DNA from: Burkholderia sp. Bp8963
GTDB lineage: Bacteria > Pseudomonadota > Gammaproteobacteria > Burkholderiales > Burkholderiaceae
DNA: 64,000 nt
Assembly (NCBI RefSeq): GCF_003854275.1
Contig: NZ_QTQP01000019.1
Location: 1 to 64,000, forward strand
Direction of reading: 5' to 3'
The position numbers and the translations under genes are program-made. The notes beneath the pieces are model-generated. The model searched no databases, was not told the DNA's origin, and saw only the letters and a program-made list of their open reading frames with translations. This document shows positions 43,000-50,590 of this stretch, in pieces; within the stretch, counting starts at the first letter, position 1, and each line of letters starts with the position of its first letter.

Positions 43000-43890
43000 G
43001 TGTTTCAGAGGCCCGACCGAAATGCGATCCATATCAGGCATCCCGTCTCCTCCTGGCATCATGTACTCCGCGTGTCATCCGGCAGGAGCGAGGTGGTGAC
43101 GGTGCCCGCTCCCTTCCGATACCGCACGACTGGTTTATCATCGAAACCGCTACGCTCAAACAGGGAATTGGCGGTTCACTTGTTTCCTTTTCTCCTGCCA
43201 TTCTCAAAGTCCACCAGCCTCCGGTCACTTTCCAACTTGTTTGGCAGCGTCGCACACTCGTTAGGCTTTCCTTGCTACGCGATCAGCAGAATATCCAGAT
43301 CTCGCTCGCGCTCTACACCAAGAATATGCGTCGAAGTGATCTGCGCGCATTATCCCAATAATTGGGTAGAACATTACCAGCGGCATGACTACGGACTGAT
43401 TGACCCTGTGCACCGCGCAGCTTTCAACTGTGCCTCACCTTATCGTTGGGGGGACATTTCCGGCTTGAACGACGTCGAGCGGCGTGTGCTTGGAGAAGCC
43501 CGCGATGCAGGATTGACGCATGGGCTCAGCGTGCCGATTCACGAGCCGGACGGCAACGTTCTGCTCTTCAACTTCTCCGGTCCGCGATCTCGCGTCAATG
43601 ACCTCCGGAACGCACGGCTGGCCCATTTGACCGGCTCGCTCTTTCATTTCGAACTTCAGCGCCTCACTGCGATCCCCCAGCGTGAGCCGCCCCTTCGCCT
43701 TTCTTCCCGCCAACGGGAATGCCTTTTCTGGGTCGGCCAGGGGAAAACATCGTCGGAGATCAGCATCATCATGGGAATATCGCACCACACGGTTGACTAC
43801 CACATTGCTGAAGCCATGAAGAGCCTGAACGTCAATAGTCGCACGCAGGCTGCTGTGTACGCCGCCGTGTACGGACTGATCCAGCACTGA
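43000..43890 (+). CDS. LuxR-family quorum-sensing regulator
   Basis: 296 residues from a GTG; the true start may be later because the first 55 residues have no family match. The acyl-homoserine-lactone domain keeps the invariant residues Trp122, Tyr126, Asp135, Pro136 (NNWVEHYQRHDYGLIDPV), Trp150 and Gly175. The C-terminal HTH reads LSSRQRECLFWVGQGKTSSE followed by MGISHHTVDYHI. It should bind the signal made by the LuxI next to it and regulate the biosynthetic operon and luxI. Confidence 0.88.
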   Translation: MFQRPDRNAIHIRHPVSSWHHVLRVSSGRSEVVTVPAPFRYRTTGLSSKPLRSNRELAVHLFPFLLPFSKSTSLRSLSNLFGSVAHSLGFPCYAISRISRSRSRSTPRICVEVICAHYPNNWVEHYQRHDYGLIDPVHRAAFNCASPYRWGDISGLNDVERRVLGEARDAGLTHGLSVPIHEPDGNVLLFNFSGPRSRVNDLRNARLAHLTGSLFHFELQRLTAIPQREPPLRLSSRQRECLFWVGQGKTSSEISIIMGISHHTVDYHIAEAMKSLNVNSRTQAAVYAAVYGLIQH

Positions 43891-44106
43891 CTACGGCGCC
43901 AGCCAGTCGCCTCCCAAGCGTCGCCGCTACGAATCGTCTACTCGATCGCGGAGAGCGCCGGCCTACCCGTTTCCGTAAATTCGAACGTCTCAGATGCTGA
44001 ATCGAGTTGCCTTGCGCCATTGCGCGCGGGCTTCGCCTGCTGCCAGGGTGTTGGCGTGCAATGCACCCATTGTCCCTCCCAAAGTAACCAGTTCCTCCCG
44101 TAGCGT

Positions 44107-44121
44107 CACGTTGCTAACGTG
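44107..44121. promoter_or_regulatory. Palindrome just upstream of luxI
   Basis: CACGTT-gct-AACGTG, perfect 6-bp arms, ending 30 bases before the luxI ATG. Its place between promoter and start suits a regulator site or a leader hairpin. It differs from the usual lux-box consensus, so LuxR binding is only a possibility. Confidence 0.4.
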
Positions 44122-44150
44122 GCACTCTTCAATACACGAGGGGAACGCTC

Positions 44151-44849
44151 ATGTTCGACATTGTCGCCGGCAGGCTGAATGATCTGCCATTCGAGATCCG
44201 CCACGAATTGGGTGCGTACCGGCATGAGGTGTTCGTGCGGCGACTTGGCTGGTCATTACCAAGCGCCAAGGAAAACACCACCGTCGAATGGGATCAATTC
44301 GATGGGGGAGACACAGTCCAGGTCGTTGCGCTCGACGTCCAGCGGCAGATTTGCGGTAGTGCTCGGCTGATATCCACCGTTGGCCGATATCCGCTTCAGT
44401 ATTTGCTCCCAAAATCAGTCGATCTCGCACTACCAACTTCGCCAACGGTATGGGAACTCTCTCGGTTCGCAGGATCCATCGCCCATGGCCCATCAGCAAA
44501 TGTGACGTCTGGCATGCAGTTATTTCCCTACGTACTCGCCATCGCGACGGTACTGGGTGCAACACGCATCATCGGCGTGGTTACACGAGCCATCGCACGG
44601 CTATATCGCCGGTTTGGTCTTGACATTCACTCTATCGGGCCCGACCATGGGACGTCCGCATTTCCGTTTCTAGTCTGCACAATTGAACTCACATCCCTGA
44701 CGTTCACTGAACTCGGCTACGATCGCAACGAATTGCTGAATACGGTCATGTGGTTCGGGGCGCACGCATCAAAAACGCCACCCATGAGGGCGGACACAAA
44801 GACAATCCTGTCACCCAGTGCCCAGCATGTTTCGCGATTTCCCGTGTAA
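44151..44849 (+). CDS. Acyl-homoserine-lactone synthase (LuxI family)
   Basis: 232 residues. All hallmark LuxI residues are present: Arg24, Phe28 and Trp34 (YRHEVFVRRLGW), Asp48 and Asp51 (EWDQFDG), Arg72 (GSARLIS), and Glu102, Ser104 and Arg105 (WELSRFA). It makes an acyl-homoserine lactone from SAM and acyl-ACP; the acyl chain cannot be predicted reliably. It is about 25 residues longer at the C-terminus than most LuxI proteins (GAHASKTPPMRADTK…). GGGGA precedes the ATG. An IS30 element begins 30 bases after the stop. Confidence 0.92.
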   Translation: MFDIVAGRLNDLPFEIRHELGAYRHEVFVRRLGWSLPSAKENTTVEWDQFDGGDTVQVVALDVQRQICGSARLISTVGRYPLQYLLPKSVDLALPTSPTVWELSRFAGSIAHGPSANVTSGMQLFPYVLAIATVLGATRIIGVVTRAIARLYRRFGLDIHSIGPDHGTSAFPFLVCTIELTSLTFTELGYDRNELLNTVMWFGAHASKTPPMRADTKTILSPSAQHVSRFPV

Positions 44850-44878
44850 TATGCCCGAACCCGAAGACACGAACAGGA

Positions 44879-45988
44879 GGCGGCCTCAAATCTGAAGTGC
44901 AACACTCTCGCCATCCGGTAATGTCCGCGAATGGCAAAGAGAACGTACCAACAACTGCAACCTGAAGAACGTATGCGAATCGATTTCTGGCGGGAGGAAG
45001 GCTTGAGCTTGCGGGCGATCGCCCGCAAGCTCAAGCGCGCGCCATCGACGCTCAGTCGCGAGTTGGCCCGCAATACTCAAACCAACGGTTTGTACTGCCC
45101 GCGCGTCGCGCAGGCATCTTGCGACGCGCGCCGACAGGCTGGACGGCCAGATCCGAAGCTCGCGCCAGATTCGATCCTTTGGGGCCTCGTGCGTCGCTTG
45201 CTTTGCGAACGTCAGTGGTCGCCGCAGGAAATCGCCGGTACTCTGAAGCGTGTCTTTCCCGACGACCCGAGCCTGCACGTGTCCCACGAAACGATTTACA
45301 ACGCCATCTACGCCCAGCCTCGCGGCGAGTTGCGCCGCGAACTGATTGCCTGCCTGCGCCAGCACCGCAACAAACGCCTGCCGCGATCGCGCGGCACTGA
45401 TCGGCGCGCGACGATTCCCGATATGATCAGCATCCACGTGCGTCCGCCCGAGATCGACGATCGCCTCATGCCGGGCCACTGGGAGGGCGACCTTATCAAG
45501 GGTGCCGAGAACAAATCGTCGGTGGCCGTGTTGGTCGAACGCATGAGCCGCGCCGTTCTGCTGGCGAAGATGCCCGACGCGACGGCCGCTTCGGCGCTGG
45601 CCGCGTTCACAACCAAGCTGCAATCGCTCGTCGAACCTCTGCGCCAGACGCTGACCTACGATCAAGGTCGCGAGATGGCGCGACACGCCGAACTGAGCGC
45701 CGCAACCAATGTGCGCGTCTATTTCTGCGATCCGCACAGCCCTTGGCAACGCGGCACCTGCGAAAACACCAACGGCCTGCTGCGACAGTACCTGCCAAAA
45801 GGCACTGATCTGTCCATCTACTCTCAAGATGACCTCGACGCCATTGCCGACAAACTCAACACCCGACCGCGCGCCACACTGAACTGGCGCACCCCTCTGG
45901 AAATCCTTGCCCAAGTCCTGGCTAACCCCACAGACCGGCTTCCCGTTCAGTAACCCGCGAGGTGTTGCACTTCGCCCTTGAAACCGCC
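44879..45988 (+). mobile_element. IS30-family insertion sequence
   Basis: About 1110 bp bounded by imperfect 27-bp inverted repeats at 44879-44905 and 45962-45988 that share GGCGG, TCAA and an unbroken GAAGTGCAACAC. One transposase gene fills the element, the IS30 layout. A target duplication of 2-3 bp, as usual for the family, cannot be distinguished confidently. The element follows luxI without disrupting it. Confidence 0.88.
44931..45953 (+). CDS. IS30-family transposase
   Basis: 340 residues. N-terminal helix-turn-helix (LSLRAIARKLKRAPSTLSRE) followed by the integrase-like catalytic core: Asp187 (HWEGDLIK), Asp244 (LTYDQGREM) and Glu278 (GTCENTNGLLR), with 33 residues between the last two as in IS30 (DD33E). 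Full length and uninterrupted, so it may be active. It recognises the GAAGTGCAACAC-containing ends. Confidence 0.95.
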   Translation: MAKRTYQQLQPEERMRIDFWREEGLSLRAIARKLKRAPSTLSRELARNTQTNGLYCPRVAQASCDARRQAGRPDPKLAPDSILWGLVRRLLCERQWSPQEIAGTLKRVFPDDPSLHVSHETIYNAIYAQPRGELRRELIACLRQHRNKRLPRSRGTDRRATIPDMISIHVRPPEIDDRLMPGHWEGDLIKGAENKSSVAVLVERMSRAVLLAKMPDATAASALAAFTTKLQSLVEPLRQTLTYDQGREMARHAELSAATNVRVYFCDPHSPWQRGTCENTNGLLRQYLPKGTDLSIYSQDDLDAIADKLNTRPRATLNWRTPLEILAQVLANPTDRLPVQ

Positions 45989-46033
45989 GGACATTCTCAG
46001 CGAATTATTTTTGCACTACTGATGTCTTACTGA

Positions 46034-46600
46034 TCACGGGAATCGTTTCCCCAACACGACCGGTCGATGATGGCGCATGTCCGCATCCTTCACCCAGTCC
46101 GGCCTGATTGCAGACGCATATGCCTGGCTGCTACGCGAGGCTTCACCGTTTGTCTGCGCGCTCAATCCCAGGCGCTCATCGATCGCATGCGCAACGGTCG
46201 AAGACTTTGGAAGGCGGTGACGATCACAATCTGCCCAGAACGCGACCATGGTGTCAAACAACACTGACAGTATCGCCGTCACGTAGGGCAATCTAACGGT
46301 CACGCCATTTCGCTGCGGGTCGCCTTCGATTCCATTGGGGAGATCGTCCGTCATATCAGTTGGCGTATTGATCCGCAGCGCGTCGAGTTCGCGCTGCAAG
46401 CGATCTTCGACGCAATAGTGCGCGACCGCTGAATTCGCCAGCACCTTCCTGAGTTCGGACAGCTTCCGATCTCTCAATTGAATGCATCTCGTGAGCCGAC
46501 GGATTTCAGCTTCGGCCCGCTGTAGGCGTGCTTGCATAGCGTCGCAATCACACGACGGCGCCGAGCAAGTTTCTTCGACACTCGATTGCCATTCATCCAT
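46034..46600 (-). CDS. Hypothetical protein with coiled-coil start, mobile-region type
   Basis: 188 residues. The N-terminal part (about 18-75) is a charged heptad-like helix (MQARLQRAEAEIRRLTRCIQ). The C-terminal part has PKSSTVAHAIDERLGLSAQT followed by NGEASRSSQAYASAIRPDWV, a pattern found in uncharacterised proteins of Burkholderia islands. GAGG six bases before this Met supports the start; a longer frame upstream has no such signal. The gene lies between the IS30 element and an integrase remnant. Function unknown. Confidence 0.6.
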   Translation of the reverse strand: MDEWQSSVEETCSAPSCDCDAMQARLQRAEAEIRRLTRCIQLRDRKLSELRKVLANSAVAHYCVEDRLQRELDALRINTPTDMTDDLPNGIEGDPQRNGVTVRLPYVTAILSVLFDTMVAFWADCDRHRLPKSSTVAHAIDERLGLSAQTNGEASRSSQAYASAIRPDWVKDADMRHHRPVVLGKRFP

Positions 46601-46939
46601 GGTGTGCCTCGCCGTGCACGCAGCGCATAGAACGCCACAAGAACCCCAACCAGAATGCGCGAGCCCCATCGTCCCGCGATATCTAGCGACATATTCCGTG
46701 AGATCGAATCGCAAGCACTCGGGACTCAAGAAACAGCAAGATGCCGACCCGGAACTTGCGCATACGTTATTTTGTTTCTCTCGGACCCAATGTCAACTAT
46801 GAAACTTAGCAGGGTCGACCCAATTCGCAATCGCTAGATCGACCAACTCCCGATTCTTCCACAGCGTCTTGATAGCTCACGCATATCGACGTAACTTCAG
46901 TTCCCTTCGCTACAAGCCATCAGACATGCAACGCGGGAT

Positions 46940-47240
46940 CTATCGATTAACTCGCTTAATATGCTCCTGATAGCTTTCCCACAGTTGCAATATCATGATA
47001 TACCCCTTAATTAATTTCGCTTCGTTACAAGCCCACCCCAATTATCCGGCTTGGTTTTGGCTAACTGGTGCTCAATCACTTCGGGATTTTGATCCAGTCC
47101 TTCGTGCAGGATGGTACGAGCCATCGCACGAAAACCGCGGCCGGTTATCTCCGGTCACGTGTCATATCCAAGACGACGCAGTGATGCTTTGATTGCTGCT
47201 TCGCTCATCGGTCGGACGACGGAACGAACCCTGTGAAACA
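46940..47240 (-). pseudogene. Broken C-terminus of a P4-type tyrosine integrase
   Basis: Reading the minus strand gives VRSVVRPMSEAAIKASLRRL, GYDT, an in-frame TGA, then ITGRGFRAMARTILHEGLDQ and PEVIEHQLAKTKPDNWG, then a stop. After a frameshift, MILQLWESYQEHIKRVNR follows. These are the GHGFRAMARTILHE, HQLAH and final MMQxWADYLD segments of P4-like integrases. The Arg of the R-H-x-x-R box survives. The rest of the gene, including the N-terminal DNA-binding domain, is missing. It marks an old island boundary. The plus-strand frame here is only its shadow. Confidence 0.85.
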
Positions 47241-47353
47241 CACAACGTCCACGCCCACGTAGGCCGTACACCCGCATTTTTCCGACACGGCGTTTCAGCT
47301 CGCCCGGCGATGTGCTACCCTGCACTTATCGTGTAACACATGAGAGCAACGCC

Positions 47354-47641
47354 ATGAGCGAAGCAACCTTTACCTTCCGGGTCGATGAGACCCTCAAAGC
47401 CGAGTTTGCCACGGCCGCGAAGGCCCACGACCGCACCGGCGCGCAGCTCCTGCGCGACTTCATGCGCGACTACGTCAAGCAACAGCAGGAAGCGGCGGAA
47501 CATGACGCCTGGCTGCGAGCCAAGGTCGAACGGTCGCGGGCCTCGGCCAACGCCGGTAATCTGGTGCCGGCCGCCGAAGTCGAGGCCAGGTTTGCAGCGC
47601 GTCGAACTGCAACACGTCGTCGGCTTGACGTGTCGAAGTGA
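47354..47641 (+). CDS. Antitoxin of a ParE/RelE-type pair (RelB/DinJ-like)
   Basis: 95 residues. TFTFRVDETLKAEFATAAKA is a ribbon-helix-helix start like RelB/DinJ or ParD-type antitoxins, followed by a charged, flexible tail (RASANAGNLVPAAEVEARFA). It would bind and neutralise the toxin and repress the operon. Its TGA overlaps the toxin ATG by one base (TGATG). The start was placed where the conserved domain begins. Confidence 0.85.
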   Translation: MSEATFTFRVDETLKAEFATAAKAHDRTGAQLLRDFMRDYVKQQQEAAEHDAWLRAKVERSRASANAGNLVPAAEVEARFAARRTATRRRLDVSK

Positions 47642-47925
47642 TGGAGTTGTTTTGGACGCCAGAGGCGATACAGGACCGCGAGGACATTTACGACTACATC
47701 GAGGCAGACAATCCAGCGGCCGCGCTGGACCTTGATGAGCTGTTCGAGGAAACAGCCGCGCTGCTGGTCGACCATCCGAATCTAGGCCGGCTTGGTCGCG
47801 TGCCCGGCACGCGCGAGCTGGTCACGCATCAGAATTATCTATTGATCTACGACGTGACCGGTGACCTGGTGCGCGTGCTGAACGTCGTACATGCGGCCCG
47901 GCAATGGCCCCCAGTACGGGGGTAA
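47641..47925 (+). CDS. ParE/RelE-superfamily toxin
   Basis: 94 residues. WTPEAIQDREDIYDYIEADN, then LLVDHPNLGRLGRVPGTREL and the C-terminal LLIYDVTGDLVRVLNVVHAA with RQWP are the family blocks. The RVLNVVHAARQWP end is typical of ParE-like toxins, which inhibit gyrase, or RelE-like mRNA interferases; by sequence alone the target is not certain. It is coupled to the antitoxin. Such pairs stabilise islands, and this one sits beside the integrase remnant. Confidence 0.88.
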   Translation: MELFWTPEAIQDREDIYDYIEADNPAAALDLDELFEETAALLVDHPNLGRLGRVPGTRELVTHQNYLLIYDVTGDLVRVLNVVHAARQWPPVRG

Positions 47926-47932
47926 CAATGCA

Positions 47933-48313
47933 TTACCGTGAGGCACCGGCGCTGGCGCCCGACGCCGCGGCTGCCGAACCGCTGTTGGATGACGCCTTCC
48001 AGTCGGGTGCGTCGATCTGAATGCGGCCATAGTTCAAGTTGTTCAGCGCGCCTTGTGTGGCGCTCATCTTCGGCACGACGCCGTTGTCCGGCCGTACGGC
48101 ATTTTCAGCCCCTGCCTCTTTCTCCGCGCTGTATGCCGCGCGATTCACGGTCTCGACGATTGTGCCGCCGCCACTGCCCGCCAAGAATCCGAGCCCGACT
48201 CCCGTGAGTGCGCCTTGAACAATGCCGCTTGCGGCACTCTCGCCTGTGCTACCCGGAGCGCATCCGGCCATCGTTGCCGCAACTACTGCCGGAATGATTG
48301 TCCTTGTAACCAC
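47933..48313 (-). CDS. Small lipoprotein with glycine-rich segment
   Basis: 126 residues starting at GTG. The lipobox is TMAGC (Cys about 18). The mature part has GALTGVGLGFLAGSGGGTIV, a glycine-zipper-like stretch, then a Ser/Ala-rich C-terminus (SGSAAAASGASAGAS). It should be an envelope lipoprotein. Family and function unknown. It is convergent with the toxin gene, seven bases apart. Confidence 0.6.
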   Translation of the reverse strand: MVTRTIIPAVVAATMAGCAPGSTGESAASGIVQGALTGVGLGFLAGSGGGTIVETVNRAAYSAEKEAGAENAVRPDNGVVPKMSATQGALNNLNYGRIQIDAPDWKASSNSGSAAAASGASAGASR

Positions 48314-48330
48314 GATATTCGCCCCTGGCC

Positions 48331-48936
48331 TCAGTATGTTTGTTCAAGGAAAATATAAGTAATGCATCCATCGTCGCCGGGAAGTGCTCTGAAGTTTATC
48401 TTCAAACCATTCTTCTTGTACACCATCCCTTGCCCGTACGAAGATTTTTCGATCTCATCGCTTCGGAGTGTGCCCCTCACCTTCTCAAGAGAAACGCATA
48501 ACTTTGCAGGATTTATTTTCAGACTGGAATAGACTGCCACCAACCTTTCGAATGAGTACCTCTTAACATAATTAAACCGACATCCTCCGTCTCCAACCGA
48601 GGGTTCGCCCAAGCAATCTGGGATTGAGGAGTAAACAAATCTCCTTTAATACTCATCCTTATCAGTCTGCGGAGGTGGCAGAGCACACACAGATAACCCG
48701 GCAACATTATGAATGAGCTCGCCTCCTGAAAACTTAACTCCCAGCGCGTCTGCATAGGATTTTTCATTTACCAAATCATTCTCATCAGTGATCGTCTTCA
48801 TTGCCAGCGTCAGATCATCTCGATCCGAGAATACTGATATTGCCGACGTCTCTGCAAAGCATTTTTCCGCGAAGGCATCAATCGCCAAAATCGAACCAGA
48901 ATAAGCCAATATCATCACTATGATTTTTCTCATCAT
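48331..48936 (-). pseudogene. Secreted-protein gene interrupted by an in-frame TAA
   Basis: A signal-peptide start (MMRKIIVMILAYSGSILAID) opens a frame of about 97 codons ending PPPQTDKDEY-TAA at 48646. The same frame continues immediately after the TAA (RRFVYSSIPDCLGEP…) for about 104 more codons to 48331. Both parts have the same low-GC composition and Cys-containing, protein-like sequence, so a single gene of about 200 codons with one nonsense mutation is likely. If it is not a pseudogene, two adjacent small genes or readthrough are alternatives. Family unknown. The AT-rich composition suggests recent transfer. Confidence 0.55.
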
Positions 48937-49335
48937 CACGTCCACTTGCGAGTTCCCTGAAGATAACTCATGAAGTGCAGTCTTTCCTGTATTTGTTAGT
49001 GCATCCCTGCAATTTACTGAATATGCCGGGTTCGTCGGAACCATGCTGCACAGAATATTGCGATCTTGCGGCGCATCTTCCTGAACCTTCTCAAGCCTGC
49101 GCAACGATGCCAGCTTACGTACACGCTCCGGCGTTGCACACCTGCGCGGCATCCACTCGTTCGATGCCACCCCATCGCACGGCACGGCAAGCATCGCCAC
49201 TGCCACATCCCTCGCCCCAACACAAGCCCACCCACACCTGATAACAATTCGAGAATTCGTTGGTTCCCTTGAAAGTGCGCGGTCCGTATCGTTCAGCGAT
49301 TCGTCAGACCAATCGACTACGGGGGTAACCACCAC

Positions 49336-50508
49336 ATGACATCGTTCAAGCGCCTCACCCTTCTCGCGCTGCCGGCCGCGCTCGCGGCCACCGGCGCGTA
49401 CGCGCAGAGCAGCGTCACGCTATACGGCATCGTCGACGCGGGCATTGCGTACGTGCGCAACGCGCAGGACGCGAGCGGCGGCAATGCGAAGAACCTCGTC
49501 AAGTTCAGCAGCGGCAACCTGTCGGGCAGCCGCTGGGGACTGCGCGGCACGGAGGATCTCGGCGGCGGCCTCGCTGCGCTGTTCCAGCTCGAGAACGGCT
49601 TCAACGTCGGCACCGGCGCGCTCGGCCAGGGCGGACGCGAGTTCGGCCGCAAGGCGATCGTTGGCCTCACGCACAGCACATGGGGCACCGTGACGCTCGG
49701 CCGCCAGTACGATCCCGTCGTCGATCTCGTGCAGGGCCTCACCGCGGACAACTACTTCGGCGGCGTGTTCGCGACGCCCGGCGACCTCGACAACTACGAC
49801 AACAGCCTGCGCGTGTCGAACTCGGTGAAATACACGAGCCCGCTGATCTCCGGCTTCCAGTTCGAAGCGCTGTACGGCCTGGGCGGCGTCGCGGGCGCGA
49901 CGGGCAGCGGCCGCACGTACAGCTTCGGCCTGAGCTACGCGAACGGCCCGCTGTCGCTCGGCGCAGGCTACTTCTTCACGAACGGCGGCACGACGACGGC
50001 AAACGGCGTGCGCACGTGGACGAGCAGCTCCGACACGCTGTTCAACACCGTCATCAACCAGGGCTTCGCGAGCGCGAAGTCGATTCAGATCGTGCGCGTC
50101 GGCGGCCAGTACGTGCTCGGGCCGGCGACCTTCGGTCTCGCGTATTCGAACACGCAGTACGGTGCGGACACGCTGTCGGCGTTCAGCCAGACCGCGAAGT
50201 TCAACAACGGCTCGGCCTTCCTGAACTGGCAGTTCTCGCCGGCATTGCGCGCAGGCGTCGGCTACAACTACACGTCGCTGACGGGCCCGGCTTCCGCGCA
50301 TTACAACCAGGTCAACGTTGGCGGCGATTACGCACTGTCGAAACGCACCGACGTCTATGCGCTGTTCGGCTATCAGAAGGCGAGCGGCCGCACGCTCAAT
50401 TCGAGCGGCGCGATCGTGAAGGCCGCCGCGTCGGTCGGGTCGTACGGCGTGAACTCCGGCACGGACACGCAGCAACTCGCGATCGTCGGGATCCGGCACA
50501 AGTTCTGA
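49336..50508 (+). CDS. Outer-membrane trimeric porin
   Basis: 390 residues. Signal peptide ending ATGAYAQ, then SSVTLYGIVDAGIAYVRNAQ, LSGSRWGLRGTEDLGGGLAA and a final IVGIRHKF, all standard for Burkholderia porins. Codon use is strongly biased to GCG, CTC and GGC, typical of highly expressed host genes and unlike the accessory genes to its left. GGGGG stands about nine bases before the ATG. It probably marks where conserved chromosome resumes. Confidence 0.93.
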   Translation: MTSFKRLTLLALPAALAATGAYAQSSVTLYGIVDAGIAYVRNAQDASGGNAKNLVKFSSGNLSGSRWGLRGTEDLGGGLAALFQLENGFNVGTGALGQGGREFGRKAIVGLTHSTWGTVTLGRQYDPVVDLVQGLTADNYFGGVFATPGDLDNYDNSLRVSNSVKYTSPLISGFQFEALYGLGGVAGATGSGRTYSFGLSYANGPLSLGAGYFFTNGGTTTANGVRTWTSSSDTLFNTVINQGFASAKSIQIVRVGGQYVLGPATFGLAYSNTQYGADTLSAFSQTAKFNNGSAFLNWQFSPALRAGVGYNYTSLTGPASAHYNQVNVGGDYALSKRTDVYALFGYQKASGRTLNSSGAIVKAAASVGSYGVNSGTDTQQLAIVGIRHKF

Positions 50509-50552
50509 TCGCGGGTTCACGCAGCTTCGCGGCGCGCCCCCCGCGTTGCATA

Positions 50553-50589
50553 CGGGCAGGCCCGCGGAGTATTCCGCGCCGCCTGCCCG
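50553..50589. terminator. Strong hairpin between convergent porin and bcsC genes
   Basis: CGGGCAGGC pairs with GCCTGCCCG, and inside it CGCGGA pairs with TCCGCG around a GTAT loop, giving about 15 paired bases with small bulges. It lies between the porin stop (50508) and the bcsC stop (50591), so it probably ends both transcripts. There is no U-run, but the stem is very stable. Confidence 0.65.
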
Positions 50590-50590
50590 C

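Noticed and set aside
44886-45914. 342-codon minus-strand frame inside the IS30 element
   Set aside because: It is antisense to the complete DD33E transposase and lacks any motif.
46995-47192. 65-codon plus-strand frame
   Set aside because: It is the complement of the integrase remnant, which has recognisable motifs on the minus strand.
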